Positions 11,001 to 23,000 of a stretch of 62,000 bases of DNA are shown here, in pieces. The notes under the pieces are model-generated. The model did not search any database. It was given only the letters and a program-made list of their open reading frames with translations, and was not told the origin of the DNA. Location of the stretch: positions 1,866 through 63,865 of the forward strand of contig NMRA01000767.1 in the NCBI GenBank assembly GCA_002633005.1, given 5' to 3'. The position numbers and the translations under genes were made by a program. This DNA is from Phoronis australis (Eukaryota; Phoronida; Phoronidae). The number at the start of each line of letters is the position of its first letter. Positions within the stretch are counted from its first letter, which is position 1.

Positions 11001-14000
11001 CCACGTTTGCACGAGAGAAACATGGAACGTTGAATTGCATCCACGAAGGCACCACAAACAGTGTGCTTCTAGGGGTGCTTATTTGTATCACAGACATGCG
11101 TACTTGATGGCGCAAAATAGGTCGAATCCATCCAAAAACTCAGAACAACATTCACTTCACCAGAATCACACCCCCTTAGATGCACAGATGGTCATGACAG
11201 ACCTAAGTACCTGACTCACCTGAGTGAGGAGGACAAGTCAGTGATTGGGACAGATGCCTGGTCCTTGTGCTTTAGACTAGCATTACGGAACAATGTATCT
11301 AGGTCTATAGAGGGCGCTGCACCTGTGGAAAGATGTTGACAGACATTTCAGACAGTACACTTGACACAAAAATTTGACATATTTAACTAGCCTTCTATCA
11401 GCCATGATGCTGACTAGATTATGTATAAAAAGAGAAACACTTTTTTAAAACACAAGGTAAATAAGCAAATTGTAAACTGCTGCATCAGGAGGCACTCACT
11501 GTTAAGACGACAATTTTCTAAATAAATCATTTTTGTGTCAAGATTTACATCATCCAACACTTCTGAAAATGATCATTCAATTACGATTCCCAAAATTTTC
11601 ATGTTAGAAAATGTTATGAGAAAATTTTGAGAAGCAGTATCTTCAACACTTTTCTGTTCGACCTTGAAGTTAAGACCAAGGTCACCAAAATTGACAGGCA
11701 AAATTGTTGTAAATTTACACACTCCAACGCCCCAGCTAGAAAAGATACACTCACCTAGCTGTGAACTGTCAACAGACGGTGCTCTGACTGGCTTTGGTTT
11801 CACAATATTAGGCGACTTGTGTGATGTGGCATGGCTATTGTTGCCAATTGGTTTAGGATCAGAACTCTGACAAAGAGTACACAGCAATACATGAGTTGTT
11901 TAGCAAATCACAGATAATCAACACTGAAACTCAGGAACTACGTGCTTATGTAAGGTTGTGTAGGACTCTACAAATAGCCCAGCCCAATTTGGCTGAATTC
12001 GAAACATATCTCAGAAGTGGCTGCTCGGATTCATATTAAACTTATGGATAATGTTATTTATGCAGTCTTCTCCAAAATGCAATAAGGAATTGCTTTGAAA
12101 ATACTCCACTTTTGCAGGAAAGGCCATAAGAATAATAAACATGAGATTTTCATGGTCTTCATGAGAACAGACAAAAATTGCATAAAACAAAACAATAATT
12201 TAAAAAAACTGTTTTTAAATACCCATTCTTGACTGAATGCACACTTGGTTTTTTATTTTCTCAAATAAAGCGCTCCAGGTGCTAACCCAGATGAGCAAGG
12301 TCATTTAGTTATTGTCTTAATTCTCAACCTGTTTTAATTCATGATTGTACCTTTGTTACGTATATTTCATTGTTTTATTACTTCATTGTATTATATTACT
12401 GTTTTTCTTGTTGAGGGCCCTCTTGGAAAGCAGTGCTATCACTGAAGAGGCCACCCTCATTTTAAATATCACAATAATAAATAAATAACTAGATAAAGGC
12501 AATCCCACGAGTTAAACTCACGACTGACAAATGCACATGAATGTCCCCTCCAACAGCAGCCACACCTGGCTGTTACAATACCCACCCTACTGGTGTCATA
12601 TTCTTCCTGTGCTCTAGACAGCAGCTGCAGTATGTCCACCCCCTTCTGTTTGCTTGTGTGGTTCATGCTCTCACCACCAGATGTCAGCTGCCTGCCAGAC
12701 TTAGGGACGATCTCTGTGATATCGTTAACAAGTCTAAAACACACAAATGTTTCAGCTTTACCAAGGAAACATTACAATAGCTGGTTCATGCACTTCACAC
12801 GATATCAGAACCTACAGAACAGGACAAAAGTTATCAGACAAAATACAGCTTCCTGTCATGACAACTAACTATGTCAACAGCAAAAATTCTTGGTCAGGAT
12901 TATTATAACAACAAAATTAGCAACCTTTCTATAGTTCTGCTAATTTGCTTTCATTCTTGTTCACGGTGAAGCTACACATAAGATGAATTTAACTTCCATC
13001 CAGTCATCACCACAGGGAAGTCCACGTCAGTTTGTCTGAACACTTATGGAATGTATAGTAAAAGCTGACTACACAGTACTCTAAGAATCTAGCCATGGGT
13101 TTAAAATATTGGTCGCAAAATGTGGACCGAACTTTGACATCATTTTTCGAGAAATTGACTAGATTTGCGACTTGAACAACATTCCCAACTCCACAACGTC
13201 ACGTCACAACCCTGTTTTTCAGCTCACGTCACTTGCCTGCTGCTTATCTGCGATTCTAGTGACAATTTTTTAAAACAAGTTCCTTATCAACAAATATGGC
13301 TCACTGCAGACATCCTGTGCGGATAAGCAAAACAGCCGGTAAGTTTTCAAAGGCATGGACCAACCAACGTGTTATAAAATTTTTACACAGAGCAAAATTT
13401 TACATATCCTCTATTGCTGACACTACCAGGTTATAGCAACTGGATCGCTGTCCTATATTCTGGAATTACTCCCACTGAAAACGTAAACATCGTGCCACTG
13501 TGTGCTACGTAAATATGGTTGATTTTCATGGGGAGTACACATCATGGATGGCACAGCCAAGTTCTTGTAAGACAATTTGCCTTTAAGGGATATGACTGAG
13601 TAAAAGCACATCTCTGACTGATCAATAGCATCCAGCAACAAGTAAGTCTTAATTACGTTAAAATGCTTAGTCCATATTCCAAACACAGGGCCAACAAGTA
13701 CTCCTTATACCCCCAAAAACTTGCACGCTCAAATCGTTACAAACTTCCACAAGAATTTCCTCTGATTTCGTCCTCAAGTTTATCTTTGCGGTAAAAAATT
13801 CAAACCCAATTTGAAAATTCAGTGAAGGATTCTGTTCGGGTTGAAAACGTCAACCAGAACAATTCTTAGTGTTGGAGCAGATGCAGTCAGGGGTGCTTTG
13901 TTGTGGTTTCAACTTTTCTTCAATTTATGCCTCAATTAAAATGGAGACATTAGCTTGATGCCACTGGCTATAGGTCACCATGATAATCACCATGAGGTCA

Positions 14001-17000
14001 ATTTTTACTATCAGTCAGTTGGATTCCTGAAAAGCCCAATACCTGTTTAATAGTTGGCCAATTCGAGAGCATTCTTCTTTGTTGTAAAACCATATTCCAA
14101 AGATTGCTGGAAGACATCACATGATACAATGTAAAATAAAGCGGTTGTAAGTATCTATTCACATGCCAATTCAAGAATTGGACAGACATGGGGTGAGTTA
14201 TCACTGGAGGTTGACTTTTTCAGTTGGGATGAAACTGTGACTTGAAATACATGTTGGGGTAATTTTGATGCTAAGACGTGTCGCGAAAGAAGTTATTGAT
14301 TTGAGACAATATATATCTTAGCAAATGTTATCTAGCAGATCTAACGGACAAAAACCTGGGCTCGAATCAGAAGTAGGGAGTAAGGGTACATAAATGTGGA
14401 GATGCTAATTTCTCTTTTTGGTTATGAAGTACAGTATCAAAAGTCGATTCAATGATTCTATTAATTTAATCATAACCAAGATGTCCAATAATTTTCTCTC
14501 TAATCTACATCTCTTTACATTGCTTAAACAGACAATTTTGTCAAAAGTGCCTAGTATCACACAAGATATCCCCAGGACCACTGCTGCCCCCTGTTGACTG
14601 CCTAACTCACAATTGCTGTTCCTGTAAAGTAAAAAGGGTTCCTGCGGATGGAACTCATGCTCTTTAGTCAGCGGCTCTATCAGGTTGTTTAGGCCCAGTC
14701 TGTTGAGGATCATAAAGCCCTTGAAGGGGACGGCAGACCTGTAAGACAAGACAGTCTTATTAGGGTACCCCAGCGTCTTATTTGAGCACCTCAGCATCTT
14801 ATTTAAGCACCTCAGCGTATTATTTGTGCACCTCAACTTCTGTAGCTGAGTCACGCTGTGTTTGCAGCAAATCAGTTGAAAACTACACAAAAGTCGGTGG
14901 ACCAGAGGATTACACAGTCTCATTATCAGAATATTCACACCAAGTTTGTTGACAACTACAATAAGCACCACTGAGACCGTATATCCTGTATTGGCAAACG
15001 TCATCACAAAAATTAGCATCTAAATCAGAGTATTCCAACTAATTCTGTTTGCTGCAGGCATCCAGGAAGCCTTTAAAGCCATACCTGCTTCGATATGTTT
15101 GATATGAAAATGACTAGTTCGGAAAACACAATGAGAAACTGTCAATATCACATAAAGTGGAACTGCCACGCAACGCTTCAAATGTGCTCCAGAAATATTA
15201 GGATTTCAGGTAAGTCAAGTTACTAGAAGAATCAAACCTCAAAACAACTCGAAGTATTTCAGGGCATAATAACACTTGTCACAATGTCATTTACTGAGTA
15301 GACTACAGTTGCCAAACAAGAAGCCGTGCATATCAACAGATAGCCTAGAATATGAACACAAAGATCGAAGGATAGCACACTTAAAGAGAAACCCGAGGGC
15401 TGATCTTCACCAGAGATACAACACCAAAAACACGGTTTCAACCACGAACAGAGGAGTATTCTGCAAGCACTTGCCCAAGCACAACTGGATACCCACAGCT
15501 GTCTCCTTTTTCTAGGAAACCCCTGATAGAATCAGCCTGGGAAATCCCCAGGGCATGAATAACGCACAATGCTGTCACCTAGTGATCTCAACACCAAAAG
15601 AAAACTTTTCCTGCATACACAAGTACCAAAGTAAAGATTAGATGGTGATAATCATAGAATAACACACAATGAAAGCAGATTTGATTGGCTTATTTTCACC
15701 CCAGTTGATGCAGGTTCATCTCATCAGGTCAGCCCCTCCCACCTGTCAATCAAACCTCACTTAACAAAACTGAAATACAATACCTTTGAAAAGCTAGTGT
15801 AAAAAGTAAAACAGTCGGTCAATATTGAATTGAATACCACGTGTGACTAAAAATTGATTTATTTTCTTGGCATATACGCACTTCACTACGCACTTGGCTA
15901 CTCGTGGGTTTCACTGCTTGTACAGCTAAGCATGTATATATGTATGTGTGCATGAGTATATGGATGTTATCGTTATTAATATCAGCTGGCCCCATGCAGT
16001 ATCCAGCTATGACAGCATAAACACACACTGACCTACACAGGGTACGGAGCCACAAGTGCAACAGTCGATGACAGGAATATGGACAGCCAGCAATGTTGTC
16101 AGTAGTTTGTATGGTTCAACTTGACTCATTACTACACAGATAAATTCATCATGTCAATCTAAATATATGGTGGTATCTCCTAACATCTATGCTGCGGCCA
16201 CTGTTAGTGGTGGTCATGCTCTTTGGAGGTCTTCACTGGAACACACGGGGCGTCATCACCTACTTTGACCAGACTGTGAGATCACCTGCATTGTTCCTTA
16301 AGCAGGTTTTCAGGAGATAGTGCTCAAGTATTTGCTCAGGACATCATCTTGGATAAGTTACAGGTCAAAGGTTAATATCCCAGGAAAGTAAATCAGACTC
16401 GCTTGGGCAGCAATGTCTAAAGAGGTGAGTGAAAAGTTTGTTGAGTGAAAAGTTTGTGAAAAGTACTCTTCCATTAAGTGTAAGTATCCTAACAGGTAGT
16501 TTTAGTGAATTTGTCATATCACAGCAGGTGAGTGAGATCTGATTAGTCCAACACTGGACAGATCTGTACAAGTTTAAATATCAAACAAAAAACAATGATA
16601 TTAGGACAAGCAAAAAAACAATCAAAACGATCTTAATATTAGTCAAATATCGTATTGAAAAACAAAGTCTTGAGAATGCACACGAAAAGTACTACAATAA
16701 CCAAGTAAAGTTACAAAAAATATATTGAAAAAGGTTAAACTGTCCAGTTTATGGAGAGATGTGAACAAATATGACCTAAGGCTATGGAGGACCCTAGAAA
16801 AATGTCCAAATTTGGCTAAATTTGGAATATAGAAATGACCAATCAGATTCTAATGAAACTTACTCAAACTACAATTAAAGCACAAGTATCCAAAATGTTA
16901 ATGGGAATTGTTTGCCGAGTTTTTCCACTTTCTGCTAGAGGAACTGTCAAAACTGAAAGAGTAGAATAAACAAATAAAATTTTTTAGAAAATTGCAACAG

Positions 17001-20000
17001 AGATTTTGGGATTTCATCTTGAACATTTATATGCAATGAAATTTGGTCATGTCGTTCGTAATGAGATATCTGCATATTTGACACACAGAGTTGTCAATAA
17101 GATCCAACATCGCTTTTAATAATCCTTATTACTTGGTATGTCTGTATTCCACCTGCCTTTCATCCAGTTTAACTAGCAAAAACAGGAATTTTGAATTGGG
17201 CGTTTTACTTGCATGAAATCGGGTACTATGATATTCCTAACTGTGATGGAGGGTACTATGATATTCCTAACTGTGATGGAGGGGACTATGATATTCCCAA
17301 CTGTGATGGAGGGTACTATGATATTCCTAACTGTGATGGAGGGTATTATGATATTCCCAACTGTGATGGAGGATATTATGATATTCCCAACTGTNGATAT
17401 TCCCAACTGTGATGGAGGGGACTATGATATTCCTAACTGTGATGGAGGGTACTATGATATTCCTAACTGTGATGGAGGGTACTATGATATTCCCAACTGT
17501 GATGGAGGGTACTATGATATTCCCAATTGTGATGGAACTCTATTAGCAGCAAGAATACAGAAACCATTACCAACTCAAGAAAATGCTTTGGGGTTTATTG
17601 GGGGTTAGCCAACTCTGAAATTGCGAATTCGAAAGTTGGAAATGGAAACAGAACGCTGCCACAGAAAGGAATATTGCGACTAGAATTTTACTAGGGTAGA
17701 AGACCTACGGGTAATACAATTTTTATTTTTGGCCAGCTAAACAGGGTGAAATATAGACTATATGTCCAGTGTGAATGTGAATGTGAAGAGTGAATGTAGG
17801 ACTGGTGAAATATTATATTGCAATTAGTACTTATTTGTAATAAAGCATCTCTGCACTCATGTGTATGATCGATGTAAAAAATCTTGATAGACTTCTGCAC
17901 AAGACTTTTCCTTCATTTCGGGCATATAGTAAACCAGAAAGCGTGTTTGGATAAAGGTGTCTGTGAGTTTGTGTGTGTTCTCCACAGGTTGAACAACTCT
18001 ACCTAGCAGGTAATGAGGTTACCTGGATAACAAACATGATGCTAGTTCAGGGCTTGCAGGAACCAAGAGTTAATGCACCAGAAGTCTCAAGACACTGACT
18101 CACACGGTCAGGGTAGATGAAAGTTTAGCTGACCCGTAATAAACAAACCAAGCAAAATACAGTATGATGGTTAAATGTCAGAAAAAACAACACTGGTGGA
18201 GGGTAAAACAAAGGCACGATAGAGAGGCAGACATATGAAGACAGAGAGAGAAATAATGCTCATTAATTTTAGAAACTATATAGTGAGATGAAACACAGGC
18301 TTTCTAGTCCTCAACAACTGTTTTCATAGCTTCTATTATTTGTAGAGTATCTTCACATCCCAGCAGGGCTTATTAATAATTTACTTATGATCATGGAGTT
18401 GCGATAATTCTCCACATCCCTGACATAAAAATAGGAATTTTCCATCGTTTCAGATTGGTTACCTTGCTGTACATTGTAGGAACTTTACCAAATTTTTATG
18501 ACATCGGCACAGGGCAATCCCAACTAATAATACTAAATACTTGTGAGACAGAGGAAATCATTTTTTGCTCAGAAAATTGATAACATGGGCACTTAAACAC
18601 TTGAATCTGTTCACACATAATATATAACTGTTGCTTGTCTAAACACACATCAGATAAATAAGGCATCCATAGGCCTAACAAAATAGGTTGTCTCTATTTA
18701 GAAAAAGAACACATAAATTATTTGAAATTTAGCCATTCAGGGCTCGACGCTATTAAAATCGCCAGGTCGCATTTTGCGACCTAGCCAAAATCCCAGGTCG
18801 CATTTTCAAAATCCAGCTCGCATTCGTAAATGCCAGGTCGCAAAATTTTCCCGCCATTTTTACGCGCCAAAATAGATTTTTTAGATCATCGAGAAAATGT
18901 TTGGATTATGCTCTTACCTGCAGCGTTAAATACTCACAAATTTCGGATCTCAAAATTGACTTCATTCATGCAGGTACGGCCTTACTGTTCTTCACAACCG
19001 CCATTGAAAGACTCTAGAGCGCAAGGCAAGTTGCCGACGTGAAAGTTGAATGAGTGCTCTCTAACTGACTTGTGCATTCGAGTAGCTAAATTTGCGATGT
19101 GAAAAGGGAGAAAATGCCCGTTGAAAAAGTATTCGGGATTTTGTTAGATCTGGCTTAGTACTGGCTGTCATCAAAGTCGTTAACGATTCAAACTAACTCG
19201 GGTAATGGCGAGTTACCTCAGTCCTCAATACCTTCCAAGTACGGGGAAAATAGGTCAGTCACAAAACGACACGCATGTCACTAATGTTAACTTTCTTTCC
19301 GAGGTATAAAACAAAGCCGGGATTTGGTTTTTACATATTGTGAAAAGACGTTTTTGAAAACTGAAGTTGTGTAAAATGAAAGTGACACACCATATAAGCT
19401 GCGTGTCAATTTTAAACCACACACGATCGTTTGTAGTGCGCTATGATGGGCGCTAGCTTTAACTGTGGGCGTTTAATTGGAAATTCTCAAATTTAAGGGG
19501 GGAGGGGGACTTTTAATAGATCAGTGAGCGCTTATTATGAAACACTTTAAAGGTAGGGAGTGGGCTTNACTGCGAATGGCCAGGTTGTCTTTACGTTTCA
19601 GCTTCTCATGATTTACGGCGCAAGGGCAGGTCACCAGTGAAATGTCTCCTAACCTCCATTGGGGGGCACCAGCATGGTGGACAAAAGGGTTTTGGCCAAC
19701 ATTCACCATTCAAAGTCTGGTGTCCAGTGTTCTCACTGCATGTATCAAAACATTTTACTGCACCATGACTGAAATGGATGCACCATGTTTAGAGACCTTG
19801 AGCCATGTATTAACAAGCTTGGAGTCATGTTTGAAAAGCTTGATTTTTCTCTGCTTTTAAGCCAAACATGGTTGCGAATGTCCACAATTTTTCACAATAT
19901 TGTCTTGTGTCGTATGGAATTCAAATAATTTGGAGAAGAATATTGTCTTTTTGGAAAAGTGAATATTTGGTGTAACACATCTTTTACAGAAAACATTAGA

Positions 20001-23000
20001 AAATAAAATTTTACTTGTTCGCCATATTGGCGAGATTTTTTCGTAACTCTCGTTGAACTACAGGAGAACAAGGCACGCAAATTGCATCTTGTTTGAATTT
20101 TGTCCAGGGAAAACCCTGATGCTCGGGGATGTTTTAGATGGTTCACTGAACTGAAATCAGATGATGTAGCCAGTACATCCCATTTCTGTGTACAATGGTG
20201 CCTAATGAAGGTGCATAATTCCACAATTACCCATGATCTGTTTAACAGACACAGTTGATCAACAGCACCAGACTGGAGAAGTTGAGAACCCCTCAGTGCA
20301 CACTGAAAGTACAGGTACTGGGGTAGAGGGGTAGAACATTAAGTTTTGTCAGTGTATTTGGGTTTTCAGAATGGAATTTTAAAAGGACTTGAACAGAATG
20401 GGATGACTAAGATATGATGCGCGTATATGCACTTGAAGGATGATAACAATGAGGGTGATAATGATAATGATGTGTTATTTTATCTAAATGTGTATACATG
20501 CCAATTCAAATGCATGAAATGTGCCTTAACATAGGTTGAATTGTTCACTACCTGTATAACTGTTTCTAAACAAGCCAGTTTTGTCAGTGAACTCAAACTG
20601 CCACTACTCCCCTGCTATAGAGCATAAATTGTGTACATTTATAAACACAAATCAATTATACAGTGACAGGTTTGTACATTGCTTGTAAAAATAATCAAAG
20701 CACTTGTTTTGAATATATATTCAGAAAATTGCCAAAACTAAATGACTGGCTACTGTACAATAAATGGTTTTAGTCTAGTTAATTTAGAGGGTTTGTCTGT
20801 GGCATAAGACAGACAGGCAAACAATATTACCAAGTGAGTGTTATTATTTAATGAACTGTGACTTTCGGATGTATTGACTGATGAAGATATTTGTGTTTAG
20901 ATATATATATGCCTGGGATTGAGTAGATCATGATACAGTACATTCAACTTGATTCAAGGAATCTCCTTCATGATGCATTGACTGAATGTAGATGTTCGAG
21001 ATCAGAGATACTGCCTGCAGCCAACTAAACCAAGGTATGGTAACAAATAGATTGTAGCTTTCTGATATATTGACTGAGATGTTTGTGTTCAGAGATAATT
21101 GATGATTGGAATCAACAATATAGCATGATGATATACCGCTGATCTCAATCATTAATGATCTCTGAGCACAAATATCTCAGTCAATATATCAGAAAGGTAC
21201 AGTCTATTTATTATCACACCATGGTTTAGTTGAGGGATCAGCCATATAACATGGTGCTGTAATAAAGGGTTGTATCTTTGTTACATGTTGACTGACGGCA
21301 ATATTTGAGTTCAGAGGTGTGCCTGTGATGGACTAAATCATAGTAATTACTGGATTGTACTGTTTTGATATATTGACCGATGGAGATTTTCTTGGTCAGA
21401 TATGCTTGCAATACACTATATCAAAGTAAAGCAATTAATGGTTAAATACTGACTGATACCGAAAGAGATATTTGTGTTCAGAGATATGACTGGGATCAAT
21501 TATACAAGCTAGTATGGAAATTAACAGATTGTACATTTCTGATACATTGACTGGTGAAGATATTCATGTTCAGATATGCCTGCACTTCATTATATCATGG
21601 TATCTATGGTGGTTAACGGATTCTTCCTGAGACTCATACATTGACTGATGGAAATATTTGAATTCAAATATGCCTGCAATTCACTATACTGGGATATAGT
21701 AGTTCATAGATAATCTTCGCCAAAGGTTGGCTTGGCTACTGATGGTCTTCCAAACAGATGATTAGTTAGCTGAAATTGCAATTAGAAGGCACAGAAGACA
21801 CACAGACCAATATTTAAATGACACGCCCACTTTTATGATCGACAGTGCCACATTTGATATCATTTCCTCATGTTCTTGTCAGCACTTTATAGCCAGACTG
21901 TTCCTACAAAGGACAAGCATGCATCAGAGGAAGAGGGCTTTGTTTTTATCATTGCATAAATCAATTTATTGTAGTGAGTTAACAACATCAACAACAAACC
22001 TTGTTTTAGTTTGACGAGGAAATAAACTATGACACTCGGCCAAGTTAATGCCCACCTCTCTACCCCCACCCCCAAACTTTCACACTTAAGTGCCTACAAG
22101 ACTTATATAATTCATATGAATGAGTGCTACTGCTAGTGTCCCATAACAAACTCCTTTTTGAGTAATGAACAGTCAATCTCGGCAACACATTGTTATATTC
22201 AAACCAAGGAAGTTATTCATTTTTACTGAAGGAGACATGAAACAATTCTGTTGACTCATGTTCAATCTAATATTATCATGCTTGAACTAATTGACAGTTC
22301 GGAAAAATACAATCCCAATCTTCTCAAACATTCCATTTTTAAGCATGCAGGGTCGGCTTAATACCTTCCACAGACAAAGTACGGCAACTCTCACCAAGTG
22401 TAATCCTTTCACTGACGGCTGTTTTGTCTGCCTAAAACATTAGTGTGTGTTTGCAGCTACAAAACTGCTTCCAGAATTGCAATGACATAAAATATCTTCA
22501 GGGCAGAATTCTTAGCCTTTTGAGTTTTGTTACAAAGAAAGCCTGTTGTCGTTTTTAAAAACAGTATGGCTTGTGACGGGTACGCGCCATTTCCTAAAAT
22601 TTTGCGATAACTCTTGGGAGATGAGGACAGCTTCGTAGCAGGAAAGTTCATTCAAAAATTCGAAGTGTTGGTCTTAAATACAAAAAACTTGTAACAAAAT
22701 GGAACCAATTCCGACAAATTGTTGTGACATGTACGCAGCCTCGTGGCAGCGGAGAACAGCTGATAGAAGAAAAAGCAGGGAAAAAGAAGGTGGTCATGGT
22801 TACGTGATGCAATGGCTGAAAGTCGACCCAAAAGAGAGCACAATTTCAGCAGCAGATAAATGCTAGAATGCCAATTTTTTCAACACTGATAAATAATTTA
22901 GTTAACTCAAAGAAGAGACATGTAGCTTTTAATGACACTACTTTTGTGACAGGTTTTATTTGGTCATTTTTACATTTGTACAGCTTTGCACCAAGTCTTG

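Larger units (their letters stand above)
8065..14610 (-). other. Short DCP1 introns 3-10
   Basis: Introns between exons 3 and 11 are 504, 1309, 719, 432, 835, 801, 588 and 372 nt, all GT-AG. Beyond the repeats listed at 9777, 10660, 10836 and 11934, and AT-rich sequence, I see nothing in them. Confidence 0.85.

Noticed and set aside
14405-15019. 204-codon minus-strand open frame, the longest in the window
   Set aside because: Only 14611-14738 is DCP1 exon 3. The rest is intron read through by chance and by the 21-bp array.
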